From positions 1,364,001 to 1,428,000 of the forward strand of contig NZ_CP013244.1 in the NCBI RefSeq assembly GCF_001679665.1: a stretch of DNA of 64,000 nt, given 5' to 3'. The notes under the pieces are model-generated. The model ran no database searches and was not told where the DNA came from. It saw nothing but the letters and a program-made list of their open reading frames with translations. Every line of letters begins with the position of its first letter. Within the stretch, counting starts at the first letter, position 1. This stretch comes from Candidatus Viadribacter manganicus. GTDB lineage: Bacteria; Pseudomonadota; Alphaproteobacteria; Caulobacterales; Aquidulcibacteraceae. Of the stretch, positions 44,484-52,381 are shown in pieces. A program made the translations under genes and the position numbers.

Positions 44484-46754
44484 TTAATTCGCCTGCGTTT
44501 GCAGATCCGCCGACGGCTCATAATAGACCCCTTCCCAATCGGGGATCGGCGTTGGAATGGCGATCACTTGACCTGGTGAACGCAAATCCCATCGCAACAG
44601 CATCGCATGATCCTCATGCTGGGTGTTGTGGCAGTGCTCAACGAAGGTGCCCATAAATTCGCGAAAACGAATGAGCACTTCCACCGCGCTACTGGAATGG
44701 CCGGTTGGATTTTCACCGACGCGGAAGACATCCTTGCGCGCCCAGCGCTCCCAGATCGGCGGCGGCGCACCATCGCGGGTCAAGATCCGCCCCTCTTCAA
44801 AGTGGATATGCACCGGGTGTTGCCAACCACCGCCGCTATGCAAGGTCCAGATTTCCCACTGGCCTTGAGTTGGCGCGGCCGAAACACGGTGAACGTCGGC
44901 AGTAAGACCTGCCCCGCCATTGGTGCGGATCGTCCACGGCGCGTTATCGGTGCCGCCTGAGCGGGCGAACTCGAAATCGCGGCGAACAGCCGTCTGCAGC
45001 ACATCGGCCGGCGGTGTTGGACGCGGGATCATAACGCGCCCGCCTTCCTCGTATTGAGCCGGGTTCATGCTCTGATCGCGGCCGGTATAAGATTGGACGC
45101 GCAATTCCATGATCCGCCCGACAGCTGGATCGCGCCCGTCATAACGCCCGCTCAGCACATCGGCCAAAGGCACAGTGCGCTGGGGACCCCTGCCAGTCTG
45201 ATGCTCAAGCAGGTTCACAAGATAGAGCCGATCGCCGGCGCGGAATTGCGCAAAATCGACGACGATGTCGTAGCGTTCTGCAATCGCCTGCTCGGGCAAA
45301 TCCTGCGATTGGGCGTTCGGGAAGCGAACCGCATGCTCCATGATGTTGCCGTCGTTGGCGACCATGTGGAACGGCACCCGCGCACCGGTCTGGGTCACCA
45401 ATGCAAATTGGAAGTTACGCGACACCGCCCCGTTCAGAATGCGGAACCGATAGCGACGCGCGCGCACATCAAGATAAGGCATCCAAGTCCAGTTCACCAA
45501 AACCCGATCGCCCAAGAAGCCATCGGTGTTGAACGGATTGAACCAAAGCTGACCGTTAGCGTCCCATGCCTTGTCGGCGATGACGAGGTTAACGTCGTAA
45601 TCGCGGTTGCCCCAATCCAGTCCGGTGCCGCTTGGCAAGCACAGATTGGCGTTGTTGGGGTTGGAATAATTGCACTGGAAGCCTTCGCGGCCACGATCGA
45701 CTGCGCTGTAATAATTCATCATTGCAGCGTTGCCCTTGTAGACGTTCTGGGCGGTGTAATCGAGCATGTGGTCGTGGAACCAATGGGTTGACATGGTCTC
45801 ACGCCAGTCGCCGCGAATACGCGTCACACCGCCTGCGCCATTTGGATAGCCGGCGCGAGGATCTGATGCGTTGGTGTTGATGCTGTCATAACCGGCAAGC
45901 TGCATCGGCCAGCGATAATCGTAAAACTGCCCCGGAAAGAAGAAGGCGCCGGCAAAGCCATCGCTTTCAGCCGGGTTGTGGCCGTTATGCTCGTGGGTCG
46001 AAATCGTGTGTGCGCCAAAACCATTATTGGCGGCCGGATCGATCGGCAGCGCATTAAAGTGACGGAACATAATCGGCTCGCCAACGCGCGCCATCAAAAG
46101 CTTCGGCGGCATGGTGCCGTCAAACGTCCAAACCGAATTGGGTTGTTGAACCGGGAAATTCGGATGGAAGCGGACTTGCAGATTGCGATTGGTGCCGCCG
46201 CGATAATAAAGCCCGCCGCGACGGAACTCGCCCACCGTAAAATGGTGGCGCTGCCAAGCATCGCGCAGACCATTATTGGTGCGCGCGCCAGTCATCGCCG
46301 ATTGAAAATAAGCGCGCGGCTGGAATTCGCTCCAACGCTGGTGCGCAAACCACTCGCCGGGCGGGCGCCCTTCAACCGCGCTCGTCGCCAAAGGACGCAC
46401 GCAGCCGCCAATCATCGAAGCCCAATAATTGGGCCGCGAAGTATTGGCTTCGCGCGTCGGCGCCGGCCAAAGCGGTTGACGCAAGAATGCATCGAGCGCC
46501 GCCCCATCGGGCCCACTCTGGCAAGACCGCGCTGGCGGCAGCGGCGCACAATTGGTGCAGGCCGAGCCCGGCATCGGCTGGGTGCCAAATTCTTCAAACA
46601 GCAAGACCGGCTGGGTAAAGGGCTGGGCCCCAAAGAGCGGACTTGGCGAACCGCCCGTTGGAATATCCTGCGCCAGCGCCACACCAATCTGCGCAAACGA
46701 CGCAATTAAGCCAAACGCGAACATCTTGCGCCGGCTATTGGGCCCAACCCTCAT
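44484..46754 (-). CDS. multicopper oxidase, McoA/MoxA-like (candidate Mn(II) oxidase)
   Basis: The 756-aa protein has a very strong ribosome binding site (AAGGAGGAACGG). Its signal NSRRKMFAFGLIASFAQIGVALAQ has an RR motif, so Tat export is possible. All four copper motifs are present: HEHNGH (about 255), HWFHDHMLDY (about 325), HPVHIHFE (about 646) and EHCHNTQHEDHAMLLRW (about 705-720), giving one T1 and a T2/T3 cluster with Met as the T1 axial ligand. It is longer than CueO/CotA laccases, with an inserted N-terminal region. Large bacterial oxidases of this type include Mn(II) oxidases; a phenol or Fe(II)/Cu(I) oxidase is also possible. It has its own terminator. Confidence 0.9.
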   Translation of the reverse strand: MRVGPNSRRKMFAFGLIASFAQIGVALAQDIPTGGSPSPLFGAQPFTQPVLLFEEFGTQPMPGSACTNCAPLPPARSCQSGPDGAALDAFLRQPLWPAPTREANTSRPNYWASMIGGCVRPLATSAVEGRPPGEWFAHQRWSEFQPRAYFQSAMTGARTNNGLRDAWQRHHFTVGEFRRGGLYYRGGTNRNLQVRFHPNFPVQQPNSVWTFDGTMPPKLLMARVGEPIMFRHFNALPIDPAANNGFGAHTISTHEHNGHNPAESDGFAGAFFFPGQFYDYRWPMQLAGYDSINTNASDPRAGYPNGAGGVTRIRGDWRETMSTHWFHDHMLDYTAQNVYKGNAAMMNYYSAVDRGREGFQCNYSNPNNANLCLPSGTGLDWGNRDYDVNLVIADKAWDANGQLWFNPFNTDGFLGDRVLVNWTWMPYLDVRARRYRFRILNGAVSRNFQFALVTQTGARVPFHMVANDGNIMEHAVRFPNAQSQDLPEQAIAERYDIVVDFAQFRAGDRLYLVNLLEHQTGRGPQRTVPLADVLSGRYDGRDPAVGRIMELRVQSYTGRDQSMNPAQYEEGGRVMIPRPTPPADVLQTAVRRDFEFARSGGTDNAPWTIRTNGGAGLTADVHRVSAAPTQGQWEIWTLHSGGGWQHPVHIHFEEGRILTRDGAPPPIWERWARKDVFRVGENPTGHSSSAVEVLIRFREFMGTFVEHCHNTQHEDHAMLLRWDLRSPGQVIAIPTPIPDWEGVYYEPSADLQTQAN

Positions 46755-46847
46755 CCGTTCCTCCTTCGGAACTTTTCGAAAATGACAAGTTGCTTAGAAA
46801 GGAACAAATTCGAAGGCGCGCTATCGGGCACACCTCAGCCGCGCTTT

Positions 46848-46869
46848 AAATTGAGAACAGTCTCAATTT
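46848..46869. promoter_or_regulatory. perfect dyad operator AAATTGAGA-N4-TCTCAATTT
   Basis: The two 9-bp arms are exact reverse complements with a 4-bp spacer, 94-115 bp upstream of the multicopper oxidase start. The left arm is the motif found upstream of the RTX and peroxidase genes. It is AT-rich with no T-run and lies upstream of a gene, so it is not a terminator. Confidence 0.7.
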
Positions 46870-47050
46870 TCGTGCGTGATTTAGGCAAGCGTTGTTAAAA
46901 CGCATCAGGCGCCGCAAAGACAATCTAGCTTGCAAGAACCTGAAGCTGAGCGCTTAGCGTCTTGGCGATGCTCTACACCTTCGCTTCCGACCGCCCAGCT
47001 GACCACCCGGCGCGCCGCGCCATCAAAGCGCCCCTCAAATTAAAATAACA

Positions 47051-47088
47051 GGCGCAAAAAAGCGACGCCGCAAAAGCGCGCGTCGCTT
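47051..47088 (-). terminator. rho-independent terminator after the HTH gene
   Basis: A 9-bp stem AAGCGACGC / GCGTCGCTT (47060-47068, 47080-47088) is followed on the minus strand by TTTTTTGCGCC. It lies about 60 nt after the HTH gene's stop. Confidence 0.75.
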
Positions 47089-47148
47089 GAAGCTTTAATT
47101 CGTGATCTTGGACTTTGGTCTTAATGCATCGACGCCTTGGCCGACCCA

Positions 47149-47403
47149 TCAGCTGGCTTGGAGCGGGCTGTCCAATTCTGCAAGCGCACGACGCAAGCGC
47201 GCGTTCTCAACCACAAGCTGACGCAATTGGCTGACCTGAAAAGGTCCAAGGCTTTCGTAACGCTGCTTCCAACGATGATAGGTCGCAACCGAAATCCCAG
47301 TGGCTTCAATCGCTTCGCGTTGGCTCTTGCCCGCATCCATATGCGCGCGCACGTCTGCCAAAATAGACACAATGCTTTCTGCTGAATGCCACTTCCAACG
47401 CAT
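47149..47403 (-). CDS. lone IS3-OrfA-like helix-turn-helix protein
   Basis: The 84-aa protein has a strong site (GGGGGAGAGGCC-ATG). The HTH reads KSQREAIEATGISVATYHRWKQRYESL and is followed by a short leucine-zipper-like helix LRQLVVENARLRRALAELD, as in OrfA of IS3 elements. No OrfB, terminal inverted repeat or target duplication is visible. It has its own promoter space and terminator and looks intact. It may be a domesticated DNA-binding protein. Position just upstream of the multicopper oxidase makes it a candidate regulator of that gene (inference); a relic of a lost IS is the alternative. Confidence 0.75.
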   Translation of the reverse strand: MRWKWHSAESIVSILADVRAHMDAGKSQREAIEATGISVATYHRWKQRYESLGPFQVSQLRQLVVENARLRRALAELDSPLQAS

Positions 47404-47469
47404 GGCCTCTCCCCCGAGAGATCGTTCTAATCTCAGCGAGGGAGCTTAAGGCGCACGCCTAACAGCGCC

Positions 47470-47549
47470 ATTACAGCCAGATTAGTGAACTGTAATTTTT
47501 GGGGAGAGCTAAGGCAAAGTCCGCACACCGGCTTGTAACATAGGTTACA
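47470..47549. promoter_or_regulatory. two dyads upstream of the HTH gene
   Basis: ATTACAG-N13-CTGTAAT (47470-47496) and TGTAAC-N4-GTTACA (47534-47549) lie between the end of the response regulator RR1 and the HTH gene. They resemble regulator binding sites. The first is followed by TTTTT on the plus strand but no gene there would use it as a terminator. Confidence 0.4.
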
Positions 47550-47568
47550 CTACAAAGCCTGTTCGCTG

Positions 47569-48234
47569 TCAACGAAACACATAGCCTCGCCCGCGCACCG
47601 TATGAATAAATCTGCGCTCAAACGGCTCGTCGATCTTAGCGCGCAGGCGCCAGACATAAACGTCGACCACATTGCTATCGCCGTCGAAGGTGATGTCCCA
47701 CACCCGCTCGGCGATGAAATTGCGCGACAACACACGCTCAGCATGGCGGATCAGCAGATCCAACAACTGCAATTCCTTTTGCGAGAGCGCGATCTCTTGT
47801 CCGCAGCGACTGACTTTTGAACGCACCAGATCAACGGTGAGATCTTCATAAGTGATCGCTTCGGTGAATTTGCGCTCGCCGCGGCGCAACACCGCCCGCA
47901 CCCGCGCCGTTAATTCGGAAAACGCAAACGGCTTAACCACATAATCATCGGCGCCAATTGAAAGGCCTTTGACCCGGTCATCCAATGCATCGCGCGCCGT
48001 CACCAGAATAACCGGGACGTCAAGACCTTTGCGGCGCACTTGGCGCAGCACCTCCCAGCCATCCAGACCAGGCAACGACACGTCCAAAACGACAAGATCA
48101 CAAAGGTCGGCGAGAATGTGCTCCAGCGCCGTGTGCCCATCATGTGCAAGGTCTACGACGAAACCTTCTTCGCGAAATCCCTGCTGAAGCGAGTTCGCGA
48201 TATGAGGATCGTCCTCAACAACCAGAATTTTCAC
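47569..48234 (-). CDS. OmpR-family response regulator RR1
   Basis: The 221-aa regulator starts at a GTG (48234) with AGGGGAA upstream. The receiver domain has acidic pocket VVEDDPH, phospho-Asp in LVVLDVSLPG (about D51) and Lys in VVKPFAF. The winged-helix domain ends RRFIHTVRGRGYVFR. The start overlaps the stop of a 63-aa frame by 4 nt (GTGA). It resembles CusR/CopR metal regulators. It is the fourth gene of the RR2-HK2-orf63-RR1 operon; its kinase may be HK2 or the distant HK1. Confidence 0.93.
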   Translation of the reverse strand: MKILVVEDDPHIANSLQQGFREEGFVVDLAHDGHTALEHILADLCDLVVLDVSLPGLDGWEVLRQVRRKGLDVPVILVTARDALDDRVKGLSIGADDYVVKPFAFSELTARVRAVLRRGERKFTEAITYEDLTVDLVRSKVSRCGQEIALSQKELQLLDLLIRHAERVLSRNFIAERVWDITFDGDSNVVDVYVWRLRAKIDEPFERRFIHTVRGRGYVFR

Positions 48235-48422
48235 GAACAGCGTTCCCCTGCGGGAACAATTACAATGGAACGTTCAGCGAGCCAGCGCTCTAACCTCAAA
48301 CGCGAGCGCATCGCATTCGCCACAAACCGCGCGCGCGAAATTTCACCATCGCCTCGATACAAAAGCCAGTCCGGGCTTACGACGGCTTGATCCATGGCGC
48401 CTGCACCGCAAGGCCGCTTCAC
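48231..48422 (-). CDS. 63-aa basic protein within the two-component operon
   Basis: The frame starts at a GTG (48422) that overlaps the HK2 stop as GTGA and ends at a TGA (48231-48233) that overlaps the RR1 start as GTGA. It exactly fills the gap between the two genes. The product (DQAVVSPDWLLYRGDGEISRARFVANAMRSRLRLERWLAERSIVIV in three parts) is basic with amphipathic helices; no family is recognised. The double overlap argues for real translation, either of a functional small protein or as a coupling device for RR1. A second start at Met10 is possible. Confidence 0.5.
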   Translation of the reverse strand: MKRPCGAGAMDQAVVSPDWLLYRGDGEISRARFVANAMRSRLRLERWLAERSIVIVPAGERCS

Positions 48423-49915
48423 GCTCGCTCACGCAAAGGGGGCCCCAACCCCTCGTGCCCCACATTCGGCCCATAGCCGCCAACGAGGGGTAGCGATATC
48501 CGCGCGCGAGCGCCGCCACTGGGCGCACGCTCAAGCACAATCTCGCCGCCATGAAGATCAACGATGCTCTTTGCGATTGGCAGGCCAAGACCAATATTGC
48601 CATTGGCCGTTCGGCTAGGATCGGCGCGGTAAAAGCGGTCGAAGACAAACGGCAGATCGGCGTCGGCGACGCCGCTTCCGGTGTCGGTCACCTCAATCTC
48701 AGCGATGCCGCCGATTTGGCGTGCGCTCAAGCGCACCTCGCCGCCTGCGGGCGTGTGCGCTATGGCGTTTGCTACAAGATTGGTGATGGCGCGTTGCAGA
48801 AGCGAGCGGTCGGCGCTGAGCGCAACCTGGTCGCTGCACGCGACCGTGAGATCTACCCCCGCCTCCAAGGCGCTTGCCCGATAAAGCTCGCCAATTTTTT
48901 CCAACTCAACCTGCAGATCAAACAACTGACGCCTGATGCCGGTTTGTCCGCTCGAAGCGCGCGCCAAGAACAGCAGCCGCTCAACCAATGTGCTCAGTTC
49001 ACGGCAGTTCTCGGAGAGCCGCCCAACCAAAGCTTGGTATTCATCCGGACTGCGCGCCTGCTGTTCGGCGACATTGAGCGCCAGAATAAGTTTGTTGAGC
49101 GGCGTTCGGATCTCGTGCGCCACATTGTCGGCGTACTGGCGAAGTCTTTGATACGCGCACTGCAATCGATCGAGCATGGCGTTAAACTGGCCGCCTAGAA
49201 CAAAGAGTTCCTCGGTCATGCCTGCAGTCTCAAGGCGACTATTTAAACTATTTTGATCAATTCCGGCGACTTGTTGGGTCATCCGCTCAAGAGGTTTCAA
49301 AAGACGGGCGAAATACACAGCGCTAAAGATGGTGGTCGTAACGAGCGCTATAATCGCAACGATCACAACCAGCACCCCAAAACGGCGCAACACCAATGCA
49401 TCGAGAGTGGTGTCGATCGCTATTTGCACGCTCGCTGCGCGCGCGACCCCGCCAATCACAACCGGCGCCTCAGCCACCATGTAACGAAACCGCCGGCCGC
49501 TGCTGGCGGTCACAAATCCACGCACAACCTCCTGGCCCGCTTGAATGTGCGCAAGCGCCGTGCTTGGCAGCACCGCCGGCATGTCAGGCGTCTGCTGAAG
49601 CACGCTTCCATCATCCAACAAAACGCGCACGAAAATCCGCCGAGGTCCTTCCATGTCCTCGCTGACCTCGTGCCCCAGCCAGACTTCCCAGTCGCCTTCC
49701 GAATTCAGCAGGTCGCGCACCGTCATGTAGCGCTTCTGCATAGTTTGGTCGTCAATTGAACTGGCTTGAGCAACCAAGCCGAAATAGAGCGTCACACAGA
49801 CGCTGCCGACAAGCAGCACAAGAGCAAGCGCCTGCCAGCGCAAGAGCTGGCCAAGCAATCCATTCTTGTTGAGCGCGGCGCGGACGATGGTGCCAGATTG
49901 GCTAGCGAAAGACAT
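48419..49915 (-). CDS. sensor histidine kinase HK2 (CusS-like)
   Basis: The ATG at 49915 overlaps the RR2 stop by 14 nt and gives 498 residues. Two membrane helices (LLRWQALALVLLVGSVCVTLYFGLVA; VLVVIVAIIALVTTTIFSAVYF) flank a periplasmic sensor of about 130 residues. HAMP, H-box NVAHEIRTPLNKLIL (about 266), N-box NLVANAIAHTP, G1 DTGSGVADADLPF and G2 GLGLPIAKSIV follow. The layout is that of heavy-metal sensors such as CusS. It probably phosphorylates RR2 and perhaps RR1. Confidence 0.93.
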   Translation of the reverse strand: MSFASQSGTIVRAALNKNGLLGQLLRWQALALVLLVGSVCVTLYFGLVAQASSIDDQTMQKRYMTVRDLLNSEGDWEVWLGHEVSEDMEGPRRIFVRVLLDDGSVLQQTPDMPAVLPSTALAHIQAGQEVVRGFVTASSGRRFRYMVAEAPVVIGGVARAASVQIAIDTTLDALVLRRFGVLVVIVAIIALVTTTIFSAVYFARLLKPLERMTQQVAGIDQNSLNSRLETAGMTEELFVLGGQFNAMLDRLQCAYQRLRQYADNVAHEIRTPLNKLILALNVAEQQARSPDEYQALVGRLSENCRELSTLVERLLFLARASSGQTGIRRQLFDLQVELEKIGELYRASALEAGVDLTVACSDQVALSADRSLLQRAITNLVANAIAHTPAGGEVRLSARQIGGIAEIEVTDTGSGVADADLPFVFDRFYRADPSRTANGNIGLGLPIAKSIVDLHGGEIVLERAPSGGARARISLPLVGGYGPNVGHEGLGPPLRERA

Positions 49916-50567
49916 AGCCGCGCCCCTTGACCGTATGAACGAGCTTGCGCTCGAAGGGATCATCGAGCTTCTTGCGCAACCGGGCGATGGCGACGTCGAT
50001 GACGTTGCTTTCACTGTCGAGACTCATTTGCCACACGTGCTCGGCAATGAAATCACGCGACAGAACATCACCTTGATGGCGAACCAGAAGCTCAAGCAGC
50101 TGAACTTCCTTCACCGTTAAGTCGATCGAGACACCACCACGACACACCGTCAAACGCATCGGATCGAAGCTGAAGTCGTCAATTTTGGTGATCCCGGTCT
50201 GGGAGCTGCTCCGCCGCCGCAGCAGCGCGCGCACCCGCGCAAGCAGTTCGTCGAATGAAAACGGCTTGATGAGATAATCATCCGCACCGAGCGAGAGACC
50301 ACGCACACGATCGTCGATCGACTCGCGCGCGGTCAAAACCAATACCGGTGTTTCGCGATCAGTTTCACGCAAGCCGGCGAGGATCCCCCATCCATCCAAC
50401 TTGGGCAGCATGATATCGAGGATCAAAAGGTCATAAGCGGCGCTCTTGGCCTTGCCTAAACCATCAACGCCATCGCAGCACACATCGACGAGATAGCCGG
50501 CCTCGTTAAGACCGCGTCGCAACAACTTGGCGGTCTGCTCTTGATCTTCGATCACCAGCAAACGCAT
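49902..50567 (-). CDS. OmpR-family response regulator RR2
   Basis: The 221-aa regulator has a good site (TTAGGAG). The receiver has acidic pocket VIEDQEQ, phospho-Asp in LLILDIMLPK and Lys in LIKPFSF. The winged-helix domain ends RKLVHTVKGRGYVFR. It is paralogous to RR1 and heads the operon with HK2. Two regulators with closely similar DNA-binding ends could compete for the same sites. Confidence 0.94.
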   Translation of the reverse strand: MRLLVIEDQEQTAKLLRRGLNEAGYLVDVCCDGVDGLGKAKSAAYDLLILDIMLPKLDGWGILAGLRETDRETPVLVLTARESIDDRVRGLSLGADDYLIKPFSFDELLARVRALLRRRSSSQTGITKIDDFSFDPMRLTVCRGGVSIDLTVKEVQLLELLVRHQGDVLSRDFIAEHVWQMSLDSESNVIDVAIARLRKKLDDPFERKLVHTVKGRGYVFR

Positions 50568-51063
50568 GACGAACTCCTAAGCGCTATATCACCACCCAGA
50601 GCCAATGGTTCGCGCTCTTTCAACCCGGACGCGCAATTGACGCCAAATCCGCGTGGCGGCAGACGCTTTTGGGCGCAATCGGGTTTGTACGAAAGGTGAC
50701 GTGGCATCCTCGAACATGGCGTCAAATAGACCTGCTGGCCGGCGCTGATCATGATGCACGAAAGCGAGCGCAATGCGCATGATGACGCCATCCATGCTGG
50801 TGAGGGCGAATGCGTCGCGGCCATCGGCTTGCGGCGACCCGCAAATGCCTCGTCCTCGCTCTTGCGTGTTCGCTATCGGTAAAGGTCCAAAACTCGTCGC
50901 AAGGCAAATCGGCGTTGGCGCGATCGGCCGTCGGCTCATTCTGTCCAGGCGCTCCGACGTCGCCGGCACGCGCTCATAAGACGCCTAGCCACATCAGCGC
51001 CCGCCCCCAAAGGATGCGCGCACAACAAAAAATAGCTTTCACAAGCAAGATCAGCGCTGGGTG
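50568..51063. other. about 500 bases with no convincing gene
   Basis: This is the upstream region of the RR2 operon and the 3' side of the globin gene. A frame at 50589-50969 (126 aa) has composition unlike its neighbours and no ribosome binding site. No clear hairpin or shared motif was seen. Confidence 0.5.
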
Positions 51064-51531
51064 CTATAGAATGCTTGGATCGCTACCCCCGACCGGGCAG
51101 GCAATTCCTGGCTCCAAGACACGCGCGCTTCGGGCCGCATCCATCATCGTTTGCGACACAAGCGTGATAGCCGCCGCCCACGCCTCGCGCACCGATGGGG
51201 TAAACTCCTCAGCGAGTTCATGGCGCAGCGTCCGCGTCAGCGCTGTGACGAAGGCAATATAGTGGCGCGCTTCAACGCCATAGTCGGCGTGACGCGCCCC
51301 AAGCGCGCGCGCGAACGGCAAAACCACCTCCGGCGCGTCAATGCCGTCGACGATTTGGCTTAATGCGCCCATCAAATGTTTGCCCTGCTCGATCGGATCG
51401 GCGCCAAACAAGATGCGCAAACCCGGCGAAACGCTAAAAAGCTCGCGATAGAACGTGGCGGCGAAAATCGGCCCAATGCGTCGGACGTGGGCGAAGGAGC
51501 GCTGAAATTCGGCGGCCTGTTCGGGCGACAT
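51064..51531 (-). CDS. single-domain bacterial globin
   Basis: This 155-aa protein has globin-fold features: FYRELFSVSPGLRILFG (helices B-C/E), then a likely proximal His in ALGARHADYGV (H81) and RHYIAFVTALTRTLRHEL. The length fits flavohaemoglobin-like single-domain globins. It would bind haem and O2 or NO in the cytoplasm. It is divergent from the copper operon. Regulation is unknown. Confidence 0.85.
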   Translation of the reverse strand: MSPEQAAEFQRSFAHVRRIGPIFAATFYRELFSVSPGLRILFGADPIEQGKHLMGALSQIVDGIDAPEVVLPFARALGARHADYGVEARHYIAFVTALTRTLRHELAEEFTPSVREAWAAAITLVSQTMMDAARSARVLEPGIACPVGGSDPSIL

Positions 51532-51919
51532 ATCAGTCTGAATGTGGCCCGTTCACTTAACCACAAATGAACACGGCTGCAGTTGCGATGGCGCCTCGCA
51601 GGCGAGCTTATGCTCGCCCGCCAAGCGGGGTTAGACCTGCCTTGCCCTAGACGGTGAGAGACCAGACATTGCGGGACCCATGCGTGGTTGCGCGGGCGCG
51701 CCTAAGCTGCGTCAGCATCGACCAGAGCTTGCCGCGCCCTGCCCCGGCCGCTGTCACCGCGATGACGCTGTCGTCCAAATTGCCGTCGATTATTAAAAAC
51801 GCTGCAAGCAAGCGTTGCCTCGCAATAGTCCTCGCGCCAGCGCAATTGCGGCGCGGCGCATTGCCTCTGTTTGGCGAATTCATTTGGTAGTTCGCACCCT
51901 GGCGCCTAACGATGCGCTC
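51532..51919. other. 388-base divergent region between globin and copper operon
   Basis: No convincing gene is seen, though the next frame is open from 51815. It holds a small hairpin (GGCGAGC-TTAT-GCTCGCC, 51601-51618) in the leader side of the globin gene. The copper operon promoter should lie here, but no clear operator was found. Confidence 0.45.
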
Positions 51920-52300
51920 ATGGGGTCTGCGGGGATATTTCAGCGCATTCAAATAGTGGGGCTGTTGCTCGCACTGTTCGCGCTGACGTTCAAAGCGTCG
52001 TTGCCGCCCGGCTTCATGCTCGACGCCAGCGCCGGCAGCCAAGTCGCCATCGTGCTCTGCGACGGTGCATCCGCCGTTCTCAACCTCGATCACGGTTCGA
52101 CGCCCGCCCGAGATTCGACAGATCAACATTGTCCGTTCGCACTAGGCTCAGCTCCAGCGCTCGCGGAAGTGCAACCCTATATCTCCGCTCCGGCGACGTT
52201 TGCCAGCGTCGATGCCGCTTCGCCCATCGAAGCCGCTGTTGGCGTCCATCAAGCCACTGGGCCGCCGCTTCCTGCGCGCGGTCCGCCAATCCAAGCCTGA
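51920..52300 (+). CDS. DUF2946-like small exported protein of the copper operon
   Basis: From the ATG at 51920, 126 residues start with a hydrophobic segment (VGLLLALFALTFKASLPPGFML). Conserved-looking VLCDGAS and DQHCPFAL follow. Size, an N-terminal helix and a Cys/His-bearing tail fit DUF2946 proteins, which often precede copper TonB receptors. The frame is open to 51815, so the start is uncertain. It is first in an operon for copper handling. Confidence 0.65.
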   Translation: MGSAGIFQRIQIVGLLLALFALTFKASLPPGFMLDASAGSQVAIVLCDGASAVLNLDHGSTPARDSTDQHCPFALGSAPALAEVQPYISAPATFASVDAASPIEAAVGVHQATGPPLPARGPPIQA

Positions 52301-52381
52301 GACTTCAATTCGCGCCCGCGCCTCTGGCGCAGGCTGAGTAAACTCACATCCGCGGCAAGCGGACACTCAGGCTATGCAATC

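Larger units (their letters stand above)
46755..47148. promoter_or_regulatory. 394-bp region between the multicopper oxidase and the HTH gene
   Basis: No gene is seen. Next to the oxidase start are its ribosome binding site, a TTTTCGAAAA palindrome (46773-46782) and AAAATGACAA (46779-46788). Further up is a perfect 9-bp dyad at 46848-46869. The far end holds the terminator of the HTH gene. Confidence 0.6.

Noticed and set aside
45978..46709. 243-aa plus-strand frame
   Set aside because: Antisense of the multicopper oxidase, very Arg-rich, no motif.
46848..46869. Terminator
   Set aside because: The dyad is AT-rich, has no T-run and lies upstream of a gene; an operator is more likely.
47149..47403. 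Complete insertion sequence
   Set aside because: Only an OrfA-like frame is present; no OrfB, terminal inverted repeats or target duplication could be seen.
50589..50969. 126-aa minus-strand frame
   Set aside because: No ribosome binding site, no recognisable motif, and odd composition compared with neighbours.
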